A stretch of DNA of 64,000 nucleotides, from the NCBI RefSeq assembly GCF_900119385.1, contig NZ_FPKO01000008.1, positions 412,382 to 476,381 on the forward strand. The letters are read 5' to 3'. Under the pieces are notes generated by a model. That model made no database searches. It was not told the origin of the DNA and saw only the letters and a program-made list of their open reading frames with translations. The position numbers and the translations under genes were made by a program. Each line of letters starts with the position of its first letter. The first letter of the stretch is position 1. The stretch is from Thermophilibacter mediterraneus (GTDB lineage: Bacteria; Actinomycetota; Coriobacteriia; Coriobacteriales; Atopobiaceae). Of this stretch, positions 35,568-43,493 are shown in pieces.

Positions 35568-36797
35568 ATGGCCCAACAGAAAATGACCAAGGCCGAGAAG
35601 AGCTGGATCGTCTACGACGTGGGCAACTCGGCGCTCGTCCTGCTCGCCACGAGCGTCATCCCCATCTACTTCTCGTCGCTCGCACCCGAGGGAGGGGTCG
35701 TCGTGGCGTGGAGCTACGCCGAGACCGTCGCCTCGCTCATCATCGCGCTGCTCATGCCCATCCTGGGCTCGATCGCCGACATGCAGGGCATGAAGAAGAA
35801 GTTCATCGTCGGCTGCGTGGGCACGGGCGTGGTCGCCACGGTCGCGCTCGGCTTCGTCACGGCGGCGCTCGCGTTTCTGGTGGTGTACGTGATCTCCTCG
35901 GTGGCGCTCAACTCGTCGATGGTCTTCTATGACGCCCTGCTCGTCGACACCACCACCGACGAGCGCATGGACGAGATCTCGAGCCAGGGCTACGCCTGGG
36001 GCTACATCGGCAGCTGCGTTCCGTTCATCGCGTGCCTGGGCGTGGTGCTCGGCGCCGACGCGCTCGGGATCACCATGCAGACCGCCATGCAGATCGCGTT
36101 CTGCATCACGGGCGCGTGGTGGGCCATCTTCACCATCCCCCTGCTCAGGAACGTCCAGCAGCTCCACTACAAGCCGCGCGAGCCGCACGCCGTGAGCCGC
36201 GCCGTCCGCGGCCTCGCCGGCACCCTGCGCGAGATCTGGGGCAACCGGGCCATCCGCTACTACATGATCGCGTACTTCTTCTACATCGACGGCGTCCACA
36301 CCATCATCAAGCTCTCCACGAGCTACGGGACCGACCTCGGCATCGACTCCACCCAGCTCGTGCTCGCCCTCCTGGTGACGCAGTTCGTCGCCTTCCCCTC
36401 CGCGATCATCTACGGCCGCCTCTCCTCCCGGTACGGCACGCGCCGGATGCTGCTCATCGCCATCGCGGCGTACTTCGGCATCACGCTGTTCGCCGCGTTC
36501 TTCCTGCGCTCGGCCGTCGAGTTCTGGTTCCTGGCCATCCTCGTGGGCATGTTCCAGGGCGGCATCCAGGCGCTCAGCCGCTCCGAGTTCGGCAAGCTCT
36601 GCCCCAAGGAGCGCGCCAACGAGTACTTCGGCTTCTTCGACATCTTCGGCAAGTACGCCGCCATCCTCGGCACGTTCCTCGTGGGCACGTTCACCGCGCT
36701 CACGGGCAACTCCAGCATCGGAGTGCTCTCCATCGCGGTGCTGTTCGTGGTGGGGTTCTGCGTGATGCTGCGGGTACCGGAGCGCACCGGCGCATAG
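35568..36797 (+). CDS. UMF1/Atg22-like MFS transporter
   Basis: 409 residues with about 12 hydrophobic segments. The N-terminal KSWIVYDVGNSALVLLATSV and the block IYGRLSSRYGTRRMLLIA match the UMF1 (Atg22-like) branch of the major facilitator superfamily, some of which export amino acids or similar small solutes. GGIQALSRSEFGKLCPKERANEYFGFF is the conserved cytosolic loop before the last helices. The ATG at 35568 follows AAGGAGAGG at the proper distance, so the longer reading from 35517 is rejected. It is a single gene, diverging from the phospholipase gene. Confidence 0.9.
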   Translation: MAQQKMTKAEKSWIVYDVGNSALVLLATSVIPIYFSSLAPEGGVVVAWSYAETVASLIIALLMPILGSIADMQGMKKKFIVGCVGTGVVATVALGFVTAALAFLVVYVISSVALNSSMVFYDALLVDTTTDERMDEISSQGYAWGYIGSCVPFIACLGVVLGADALGITMQTAMQIAFCITGAWWAIFTIPLLRNVQQLHYKPREPHAVSRAVRGLAGTLREIWGNRAIRYYMIAYFFYIDGVHTIIKLSTSYGTDLGIDSTQLVLALLVTQFVAFPSAIIYGRLSSRYGTRRMLLIAIAAYFGITLFAAFFLRSAVEFWFLAILVGMFQGGIQALSRSEFGKLCPKERANEYFGFFDIFGKYAAILGTFLVGTFTALTGNSSIGVLSIAVLFVVGFCVMLRVPERTGA

Positions 36798-36838
36798 GGG
36801 CCGGTCGAGGCCGGCACGCGCCCGGGCCCCACACAAGA

Positions 36839-36949
36839 CGTGCGGGTTGTGGACGGTTCGGGTCCCGATTCCGTCCGCAACCCGCACGCGTTCTGAGTAC
36901 GTGCGGGTTGTGGACGGAACCTGAGCCGGAACCGTCCGCAACCCGCACG
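36839..36949. repeat. Palindromic 50-bp units, period 61 bp (array II, two units)
   Basis: Units at 36839-36888 and 36900-36949, 11-bp spacer CGTTCTGAGTA. Both left arms read CGTGCGGGTTGTGGACGG; both right arms read CCGTCCGCAACCCGCACG. The centres are TTCGGGTCCCGATT (itself a palindrome) and AACCTGAGCCGGAA. The array lies between the convergent 3' ends of the MFS gene and the AbiEi-like gene. The last base of the array is also the first base of a GTTCTTCTCG word (36949-36958). Confidence 0.88.
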
Positions 36950-36999
36950 TTCTTCTCGAGTGGCCCCCACGTGAGCGGGCGGCGGGGCGGTTGGGCGCC

Positions 37000-38058
37000 T
37001 CAGCGCGGGTTGCGGCGCAGAGAGTCCCAGTCCGGGATCATCGGAGCGCCGTCCGGGAGCGCGAGCGGGGTGCCGCGCCGGGGCACGCCGTACTCGTCAA
37101 GGACGCGCGCGAACTCCGCGGGGTGCTCCGTCACGCCAAACCCGAACCTCATGAGCGAGACGTCGTAGAGGGTGAAGCGCGACCCACGGATGTTCTCGTC
37201 CGAGAGCACCTCGTCGATGCTGCGCCCGCCCATGAGCTCCTCCTCGACGTACTTCGCCCTGCCGTCGAGCTCCCCCAAGATCACGAGGCCGTCGGCGCGC
37301 ACCCAGCAGTAGTCGGCGCGGTAGGGGCGCCCGTCCTCGACGACGCGAGGGACCTCGACCTGCAGCTCGGGGCGGACGTAGCCGAGCAGCAGCATGCGAC
37401 CGCGTGCGATGGACTCGCCGCCGTTCTCGCTGCGCGGGTCCGCCCAGTCGAGCGCGGCGAGGACCCGCTCGACGTTGCGCCTGCGCGTCGCATAGGTCTG
37501 CGCGAGCGCGGCGAGCTCGTCGGCGCACGTCACCCCCTGTCGCAGGGCCGAGTCGATGACCCCCAGGCCACGGGGGAAGTCTGTCCAGCGCAGGCAGTCG
37601 AAGACCGTCTGCCCGGGCGAGGTCACCCGGAGCCCGTCCACGTCCACCACACCGCCGAGGGGGTCGCGCCCGTCAAGAACGGGGTGGCGCACCAGCGTCC
37701 GAGGGTTCGAGCCGTGCCGCCCGGGGGCGGTGGCCACGTGAACGCGCCCGACGAGGTCGTCCGAGACGTCGATCCCGTACGCGAGCGCCGCCGTCGGGCC
37801 GCAGAAGACCCAGTCGGGGTGGAGCGCCTCGAGCCCGCGCGCGATCCACAGGGACCGCTCGCCCGGCCGCAGGTCGTCCCACTCCCCCGCGTCGGCAAAG
37901 AGCCCGCGCGCCGGCGACACCACCGACCCTCCGGCGACGCGCCGCGAGAGCGCGCGCCTGACGCGGGCGGCATCGTCGCCCAGCGGCACGTAGCAGCTCC
38001 GCTCCTCTGCTGCCCGGCGAAATTGCTCCGCGATCATCGCTTCAACGGCTCGACTCAT
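37000..38058 (-). CDS. AbiEi-like protein with C-terminal PD-(D/E)XK-like domain
   Basis: 352 residues. The N-terminal part (about 1-100) fits the winged-helix and AbiEi-type antitoxin layout (a basic helix, VSPARGLFADA, then WVFCGPTAALAYGIDV). Residues about 220-300 contain YRADYCWVRADGLVILGELD followed by GRAKY, the Asp then E-x-D-G-x-x-K-Y pattern of DUF559/Vsr-like nuclease folds. Such proteins are common in actinobacteria and usually annotated as type IV antitoxin-domain or hypothetical. No AbiEii-type nucleotidyltransferase toxin lies beside it, so a toxin-antitoxin role is not supported here. The ATG at 38056-38058 has a GGGGGAGGGGGAG ribosome site. Confidence 0.65.
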   Translation of the reverse strand: MSRAVEAMIAEQFRRAAEERSCYVPLGDDAARVRRALSRRVAGGSVVSPARGLFADAGEWDDLRPGERSLWIARGLEALHPDWVFCGPTAALAYGIDVSDDLVGRVHVATAPGRHGSNPRTLVRHPVLDGRDPLGGVVDVDGLRVTSPGQTVFDCLRWTDFPRGLGVIDSALRQGVTCADELAALAQTYATRRRNVERVLAALDWADPRSENGGESIARGRMLLLGYVRPELQVEVPRVVEDGRPYRADYCWVRADGLVILGELDGRAKYVEEELMGGRSIDEVLSDENIRGSRFTLYDVSLMRFGFGVTEHPAEFARVLDEYGVPRRGTPLALPDGAPMIPDWDSLRRNPR

Positions 38059-38296
38059 GGCTCCCCCTCCCCCGTGGGGGCGAATTGTCCGACAAGTCGG
38101 CGCGCGGCGCTTGCAACAATTTCTTTTCTATTTATTTTTTGATTGTTATGAGAGCTGAACGCATTGCGTTCTTGCAGCTCGACCATGGTGCGAAGCTTCG
38201 TGATCGAGAGCGGTAAGCGTCGAGAAATGCCGCGAGCGGTAGGTTTTCCGGGGTGGTCGGCATCCGTCCCGCGCCTAAGTTGACCGCCGAGAAGAA

Positions 38297-38529
38297 CGTG
38301 CGGGTTGCGGACGATTTCTGAACGCAGAACGACCACAACCCGCACGCGATTGAGATGCGTGCGGGTTGTGGACGGAATGAGGTCGCAAACCGACCACAGC
38401 ACGCACGCGATTGAGATGCGTGCGGGTTGCGGACGGAATGAGGTCGCAAACCGACCACAACCCGCACGCGTTCGAGGAACGTGCGGGTTGCGGACGGTTC
38501 GGGTCCCGATTCCGTCCACAACCCGCACG
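38297..38529. repeat. Palindromic 50-bp units, period 61 bp (array III, four units)
   Basis: Units at 38297-38346, 38358-38407, 38419-38468 and 38480-38529. The spacers are CGATTGAGATG (twice) and CGTTCGAGGAA. Units 2 and 3 share the centre AATGAGGTCGCAAA; unit 4 shares TTCGGGTCCCGATT with array II. A CGAGAAGAAC word (38288-38297) abuts the first unit. The array occupies the gap 38059-38580 between the AbiEi-like gene and argD. The AT-rich stretch at 38115-38160 next to the AbiEi-like start may hold its promoter, but I see no clear hexamers. Confidence 0.9.
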
Positions 38530-38580
38530 TGAGAAGCGCGGCGCGGGGACGCCATACGGCGAGGCCCGCGCGGCGCGGGG

Positions 38581-39849
38581 CTACGCCAGGCGCGCGATGA
38601 CCCTCTCGAGGCGGTCGCACGCGTCGTCGACCTCGGCGCACGTGATCACGAGCGGCGGGAGGAAGCGCAGGATCGAGTCGCCGATGTGGTTCAGGACGAG
38701 GCCCTCCGCGAGGCCCGCCTCGACCGCGCGCGCGGCGACCGGCACGTCGAGCTCCGCGCCGCGCATGAGGCCGTGACCGCGGACCTCGACCACGTGGTCC
38801 ATGGCGCTCAGGCGGTGGCGCAGGTGGCGCCCGACGGACAGCACGTGCTCGCCGATGCCCAGGTCGACGAGGGCGTTCACGCACGCGAGCCCCGCCGCGC
38901 AGGCGAGCTGGTTGCCGCCGAAGGTCGACCCGTGGTCGCCCGGGGCGAGCAGGTCCGCCACGTCGGCGCGCGCCGCGACCGCGCCCATGGGGAAGCCGTC
39001 GGCAATGCCCTTGGCCATGCTCACGACGTCGGGCTCGATCCCGCAGCGCTGGAAGCAGAACGGGGATCCGCAGCGGAAGAAGCCGGTCTGCACCTCGTCG
39101 ACGATCATGAGGACGCCCTTCTCGCGGCAGAGCTCGCGGACGTCGCGCATGTAGTCGTAGTTTGCGTTCCAGACGCCGCCCTCGCCCTGCACGCACTCCA
39201 GGATCACGGCGCACACCCCGCCGCGCTCGATGCGCTCCCGCAGGGCGTAGATGTCGTTGAGCGGCAGCGCCACGAAGCCCTCCGGCAGCGGGCGGAAGCT
39301 GCGGTGGAACCGGTCCTGACCGGTCGCGGCGAGCGTGGCGAGCGTGCGGCCGTGGAAGCTCTGGCGCGCGGACACGATGACGCTGGCGCCGTCGAGGTTC
39401 TTCTCGCCCCAGCGACGGGCGAGCTTGAAGGCGCCCTCGTTTGCCTCGGCGCCCGAGTTGGCGAAGAAGGTCTTCCAGCGCGTGCCCGTGGAGCCCATCA
39501 CGTGACCGCCCTCGTCGGTGGTGGTCGAGAGCAGGCTCGAGAGCGCGGCGGCGAGCTCGGCGCGCGTGGCGTCGTAGAAGTAGTTGCTCGTCTGCCACAC
39601 GCGGCCGAGCTGGTCGCGCACGGCGTCGGCGACGATGGGGTTGCAGTGGCCCAGGCTCACGCAGCCGATGCCGCCCAGCAGGTCGATGTACTCCCTGCCC
39701 GTGGAGTCCACGAGCGTGGCGTCGTGACCCGAGACGAACTCGACCGGGTAGCGCGCATAGGTGGGCATGACGAATGCCGCGTCGGCGTCGACGACCTCCG
39801 CGTCAACGGTCGAGACGGTGGGCTCACTCACGGTGTTCTCGTCAGACAT
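38581..39849 (-). CDS. argD: Acetylornithine aminotransferase
   Basis: PLP enzyme converting N-acetylglutamate semialdehyde to N-acetylornithine. 422 residues: FFANSGAEANEGAFKLAR (PLP phosphate and substrate loop), FHGRTLATLAATGQ, MIVDEVQTGFFRCG (Asp that binds PLP), DVVSMAKGIADGFPMGA with the PLP-forming Lys, and DHGSTFGGNQLACAAGLA. The ATG at 39847-39849 has GAGAGG six bases upstream; the in-frame ATG two codons earlier is too close to it. It is the last gene of argC-argJ-argB-argD, ten bases after argB. Confidence 0.93.
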   Translation of the reverse strand: MSDENTVSEPTVSTVDAEVVDADAAFVMPTYARYPVEFVSGHDATLVDSTGREYIDLLGGIGCVSLGHCNPIVADAVRDQLGRVWQTSNYFYDATRAELAAALSSLLSTTTDEGGHVMGSTGTRWKTFFANSGAEANEGAFKLARRWGEKNLDGASVIVSARQSFHGRTLATLAATGQDRFHRSFRPLPEGFVALPLNDIYALRERIERGGVCAVILECVQGEGGVWNANYDYMRDVRELCREKGVLMIVDEVQTGFFRCGSPFCFQRCGIEPDVVSMAKGIADGFPMGAVAARADVADLLAPGDHGSTFGGNQLACAAGLACVNALVDLGIGEHVLSVGRHLRHRLSAMDHVVEVRGHGLMRGAELDVPVAARAVEAGLAEGLVLNHIGDSILRFLPPLVITCAEVDDACDRLERVIARLA

Positions 39850-39859
39850 GGCCATCCTC

Positions 39860-40744
39860 TCACTCGAACTCGTCCTGTGTGAACATGGTACCGCAGCCGG
39901 CGTCGGTGAAGATCTCAAGAAGCAGGGAGTGCGGGAAGGTCCCGTTGAGGATGACGACCTCCGAGACCCCCGCATCGAGCGCCTCCGAGATCGAGCGGAT
40001 CTTGGGCAGCATGCCGCCGTCGAGGCGCCCCGACTCGAGCAGCTCGTGGGTCTCGGCGCGCGAGAGGGACTGGATGAGGGAGTCCTCGTCGTCGACGTCC
40101 TCGTAGAGCCCGTCGACGTCGGTCAGGTAGATGAGCTTGTCCGCGCCCATCGCCTCCGCGATCTTGCCCGCGGCCACGTCGGCGTTGATGTTGTAGAAGC
40201 CGTCCGGGGCGCAGCCCACCGTGGCGACGACAGGGATGTAGCCGTCGGCGAGGATCGTCTCGATGAGGCTCGGGTCCACCTCGCGGATGCGCCCCACGCG
40301 CCCGAGCTCGGGGTCGACGGGCTCGGCCTTGAGGGTCTTGCCGTCCGCCCCCGAGATCCCCACCGCGTTGTGGCCGTACTCGTTGAGCGCCCAGACGAGG
40401 TCCTGGTTGACCTTGCCCACGAGCACCTCGCGCACCGCCTCCATCGTGGCGTCGTCGGTCACGCGCAGCCCGCCCCTGAAGCTCACGGGCAGGCCGAGCG
40501 CCCTCACGTGCGCGCTGATGGCCTTGCCGCCGCCGTGGACGAGCACGATGCGGATTCCCAGCAGCTTGAGCATCTCGATGTCGGCCACCACCTGGCGGCA
40601 GAGCTCGGGGTCCTCCATGGCGGAGCCGCCGTACTTGATGACGAAGGTCTTGCCGGCCATGCGGTGGATCCACGGGAGCGCCTCGTTCAGGACGTCGACC
40701 TTGGAGGCCGCCGCCTGGCGCTGCTGCCGGTCACGCTGCTTCAT
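39860..40744 (-). CDS. argB: Acetylglutamate kinase
   Basis: Phosphorylates N-acetylglutamate in arginine synthesis. 294 residues: GKTFVIKYGGSAMED (ATP loop), IVLVHGGGKAIS (substrate loop), GCAPDGFYNINADVAAGKIA, and the C-terminal GGMLPKIRSISEALDAGV. The N-terminal helix (DVLNEALPWIHRM) is the type present in arginine-inhibited hexameric enzymes, so feedback control by arginine is likely. The ATG at 40742-40744 has AAGGAG upstream. It is separated from argJ by a 189-bp gap with two palindromes. Confidence 0.96.
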   Translation of the reverse strand: MKQRDRQQRQAAASKVDVLNEALPWIHRMAGKTFVIKYGGSAMEDPELCRQVVADIEMLKLLGIRIVLVHGGGKAISAHVRALGLPVSFRGGLRVTDDATMEAVREVLVGKVNQDLVWALNEYGHNAVGISGADGKTLKAEPVDPELGRVGRIREVDPSLIETILADGYIPVVATVGCAPDGFYNINADVAAGKIAEAMGADKLIYLTDVDGLYEDVDDEDSLIQSLSRAETHELLESGRLDGGMLPKIRSISEALDAGVSEVVILNGTFPHSLLLEIFTDAGCGTMFTQDEFE

Positions 40745-40784
40745 GTCTGCTCCTTACGTGCGCTGGCGAGAAGAACGGTGGGGT

Positions 40785-40922
40785 CGTGGGACAGGGGGAC
40801 GGGGGAGCTGTCAGCGCTCCGTCCCCCTGTCCCACGTGACGGCGGGGACGGGGAGGTCCCGGCGCTCAAACAGCTTGGCGCCCAGGACGCGCCAGGAACT
40901 CGCGGCGGGGCCTCCCCGTCCC
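40785..40922. repeat. Two REP-like palindromes inside the arg operon
   Basis: The first is a perfect 18-bp inverted repeat (CGTGGGACAGGGGGACGG at 40785-40802 and its complement at 40819-40836) with a 16-base centre. The second is GGGACGGGGAGG (40845-40856) with CCTCCCCGTCCC (40911-40922) around 54 bases. They lie between argJ and argB, both on the minus strand. The GGGACAGGGGGACG word resembles RAYT-type REP sequences. Either may form a stable hairpin in the arg mRNA. Confidence 0.75.
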
Positions 40923-40933
40923 GGCCCTACCGG

Positions 40934-42226
40934 CTACGTCCGGTAGTCGCCGTTGATGGTCACGTAGTCGTGCGTGAGGTCGCAGGTCCAGACGCGCGTC
41001 GCGCACGCCCCCGCCCCCAGGTCCACGGCGATGTCGATCTCCGGGGCCTCGAAGCGGCGCAGCATGTCCTCCTCGTCCATGGGGACGGTGAGGCCCGAGC
41101 GGCACACGGGCACGCCCATGAAGTCGATGTCCACGCGCGCCTGGTCGAAGGCGACGCCGCACTTGCCCGCCGCGGCCGCGACGCGGCCCCAGTTGGCGTC
41201 GTGGCCGAAGATGGCCGTCTTCACGAGCGGCGAGTTCGCGATCGCGCGGGCGACGGCGTCGGCGTCGGAGGGGCTGGAGGCGCCCATGACGCTCACGGTG
41301 ACGAGCTTGGTCGAGCCCTCGCCGTCGGCGGCGATCTTGCGCGCGAGCTCCACGCAGCACCCCTTGACGGCGGCCGCCACCGCCGGGAAGGCGGGCGAGT
41401 CCACGCCTATCGGCTCGCCCCCCGCCGCGCCCGTCGCGAGGAGCAGGGCGGTGTCGTTGGTGGAGGTGTCGGAGTCGACGGTCACCTTGTTGAAGCTGTC
41501 GCGGACGGCGAGCGAGAGGGCGGCGCGAGCGGCCTCGGTGGTGAGCGGGGCGTCGGTCGAGAGCACGGCGAGCATCGTGGCCATGTTGGGCTGGATCATG
41601 CCGGAGCCCTTGACGAAGCCGCCCACGTGGACCGTGACCTCCCCGCCGCGCCCGTCGCTCACGCGCCCCTCGAGGGCGACCTCCTTGGGGCGGGTGTCGG
41701 TGGTCATGACCGCGCACGCGGCGTCGTGGGCGTGCGCGGCGTCGGCGCCGAGGGACGCCACGGCCGCCGGGACGCCCGCCTCGAAGGGGGCGAGCGGCAG
41801 CGGCACGCCGATCACGCCGGTCGAGGCCACGAGGACCTCCTCGGAGTCGCAGCCCAGCTCGGCCGCCACGATCTCGGACGAGCGACGGGCGACCTCCAGC
41901 CCCGGCTCGCCCGTCGCCGCGTTGGCGTTGCCGGAGTTGAGGACCACCGCGCGCGCCCGGGCGCCCGGGCGCGCGGCGCGCTCGCGGCTCACGGTCACGG
42001 GCGCCGCGCAGAAGCGGTTGGTGGTGAAGGTGCCGGCGACCGGGCACGCCTCGTCGGTCACGACGAGGGCCAGGTCGAACCGGGTGGGGTTCTTCCGGAA
42101 GCCGGCCGAGACGCCGGCGGCGCGGACGCCCGCCGCGGCGCAGACGCCGCCGTCGCAGGGCATGAAGCCGAAGGCCTCGGGCGCGTCGGGCGCGACCGGG
42201 ACCTCGAGCGGTGCAAAGTCACTCAT
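40934..42226 (-). CDS. argJ: Bifunctional ornithine acetyltransferase / N-acetylglutamate synthase
   Basis: Recycles the acetyl group between acetylornithine and glutamate. 430 residues, self-cleaving: the cut is expected before Thr in MIQPNMATMLAVLSTDA near residue 195. KVTVDSDTSTNDTALLLATG is the other conserved block and SVMGASSPSDADAVARAIA follows. The C-terminal GDYRT is unusual only in detail. The ATG at 42224-42226 (MSDFAPLEVP) has GGAGAAG upstream; a longer in-frame reading is rejected. argC precedes it by 26 bases. Confidence 0.95.
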   Translation of the reverse strand: MSDFAPLEVPVAPDAPEAFGFMPCDGGVCAAAGVRAAGVSAGFRKNPTRFDLALVVTDEACPVAGTFTTNRFCAAPVTVSRERAARPGARARAVVLNSGNANAATGEPGLEVARRSSEIVAAELGCDSEEVLVASTGVIGVPLPLAPFEAGVPAAVASLGADAAHAHDAACAVMTTDTRPKEVALEGRVSDGRGGEVTVHVGGFVKGSGMIQPNMATMLAVLSTDAPLTTEAARAALSLAVRDSFNKVTVDSDTSTNDTALLLATGAAGGEPIGVDSPAFPAVAAAVKGCCVELARKIAADGEGSTKLVTVSVMGASSPSDADAVARAIANSPLVKTAIFGHDANWGRVAAAAGKCGVAFDQARVDIDFMGVPVCRSGLTVPMDEEDMLRRFEAPEIDIAVDLGAGACATRVWTCDLTHDYVTINGDYRT

Positions 42227-42252
42227 GAGGCTCTTCTCCGTTGGTCTTGGGG

Positions 42253-43329
42253 CTAGACGAGGGGCGCCGGGGCGAGGAGCCCCGCGGTCTCGGGGAGGCC
42301 CAGCACCACGTTGGCGCACTGGACGGCCTGCGCGGCCGCCCCCTTCCCGAGGTTGTCGATCGCGCAGGACGCGACGATCGTGCGTCGTCGCCGCGCGTCG
42401 AGCGCGACGCCCACCTGGGCGCGCGCCGTGCCGAAGACGGACGCGGTCGCGGGCATCTGACCGGCGCCCAGCACGGTGACCAGCGGCTCGTCGGCATAGG
42501 CGCGCTCGTAGGCGGCCTGGACGTCGTCCGCCGTCACCCCCGGCGCAGCCTCGAGGTAGACGGTGGAGAGCAGCCCGCGCGTGAGCGGGGCGAGGTGCGG
42601 CGTGAAGACGACCGACATCTCGCGGCCCGCCACGTCGGAGAGGGTCTGCTCGATCTCGGGCGTGTGGCGGTGCCTGGCCACGCCGTACGCCTCAACGGAC
42701 TCGTTGGCATGGCAGAAGTGCGTGCGCGCGTTGCACCCGCGACCCGCGCCGGAGACGCCCGAGATGGCGTCGGCGATCGCGAGGTCGCCGGACGCGAGGC
42801 CCGCGGAGAGCGCGGGTGCGGCGGCGAGCGCGGTCGCCGTGGGGTAGCAGCCCGGCACGGCCACGAGCACGGCCTCGCCGGCGGCGCGGCGCGCGGCGAG
42901 GCCCGCGAGGCCGGCGCGGTTGAGCTCGGGCAGCCCGTAGACCGTCTGGGAGAGCAGCTCGGGGCTCGTGTGCGGCGTGGCGTACCACGCCTCGTACACG
43001 GAGGCGTCGCGCAGGCGGTAGTCCGCGGAGAGGTCGAGCACGGTCACGCCGCGCTCGAGCAGCGCCGGGGTGAGCGAGAGGCTCGCGGTGTGCGGGACGG
43101 CGAGGAAGGCCACGTCGGCAGCGGCGGCGATGGCGTCGGGGTCGGGCAGGGAGAGCTCGAGGTCGCAGGCGCCCGCGAGGGATGGGTAGACGGCGTCGAG
43201 CCGCGTCCCGGCCTCCTTGCGGTCCGTGGCCATGACGAGCTCGAGGTCCGGGTGGCCCAAGATGAGCCGGCAGGCCTCGACGCCCGCATAGCCCGTTGCC
43301 CCCACGACGCACGCCCGAATGGTCCCCAT
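42253..43329 (-). CDS. argC: N-acetyl-gamma-glutamyl-phosphate reductase
   Basis: NADPH-dependent reductase, first gene of the arg operon. 358 residues: ACVVGATGYAGVEACRLI (nucleotide loop), FLAVPHTAS, LDLSADYRLRD, VAVPGCYPTATALA with the active Cys, and the HRHTPEIEQTLSDVAG block. The ATG at 43327-43329 gives the standard start. A good promoter with an inverted repeat lies upstream. No argR, argG, argH or argF is in the window. Confidence 0.95.
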   Translation of the reverse strand: MGTIRACVVGATGYAGVEACRLILGHPDLELVMATDRKEAGTRLDAVYPSLAGACDLELSLPDPDAIAAAADVAFLAVPHTASLSLTPALLERGVTVLDLSADYRLRDASVYEAWYATPHTSPELLSQTVYGLPELNRAGLAGLAARRAAGEAVLVAVPGCYPTATALAAAPALSAGLASGDLAIADAISGVSGAGRGCNARTHFCHANESVEAYGVARHRHTPEIEQTLSDVAGREMSVVFTPHLAPLTRGLLSTVYLEAAPGVTADDVQAAYERAYADEPLVTVLGAGQMPATASVFGTARAQVGVALDARRRRTIVASCAIDNLGKGAAAQAVQCANVVLGLPETAGLLAPAPLV

Positions 43330-43365
43330 CTCACACGTCCCTCTCGCCCGTTGCTTTTTTGGCAC

Positions 43366-43406
43366 ACGGTAGGACCCCGTCCGACGGGTGTCAACGAGCC
43401 GACACC
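43366..43406 (-). promoter_or_regulatory. arg operon promoter with overlapping inverted repeat
   Basis: On the minus strand a perfect TTGACA (43389-43394) and TACCGT (43366-43371) are 17 bases apart. GGTGTC (43387-43392) and GACACC (43401-43406) form an inverted repeat with an 8-base centre across the -35, a plausible operator. It does not look like an AT-rich ARG box. Confidence 0.6.
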
Positions 43407-43435
43407 TGCCTGACACACTTCGCCGCCCCGCGGAA

Positions 43436-43464
43436 GTGACGATGCGTCGCCAACGTGCTACCCT
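43436..43464 (+). promoter_or_regulatory. Promoter of the ABC exporter gene
   Basis: GTGACG (43436-43441) and TACCCT (43459-43464) are 17 bases apart, 30 bases before the ATG of the ABC gene, and divergent from the arg promoter. Confidence 0.4.
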
Positions 43465-43493
43465 CTCAGGGCGAGAAGAACGAGGGAGGCCCC

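Noticed and set aside
37000-38058. Type IV toxin-antitoxin system
   Set aside because: Only an AbiEi-like protein is present; the neighbouring gaps hold repeats and no nucleotidyltransferase toxin gene.
38297-38529. CRISPR array at the regularly spaced repeats
   Set aside because: The unit is a 50-bp palindrome with only 11-bp spacers, some identical; alternative partitions give 14-bp centres that recur between loci. No cas genes are present.
38132-38580. Short proteins rich in RNPHV, CGLWTE and similar peptides
   Set aside because: These are translations of the 61-bp repeat arrays in shifting frames; the 61-bp period is not divisible by three, so no peptide repeat is maintained.
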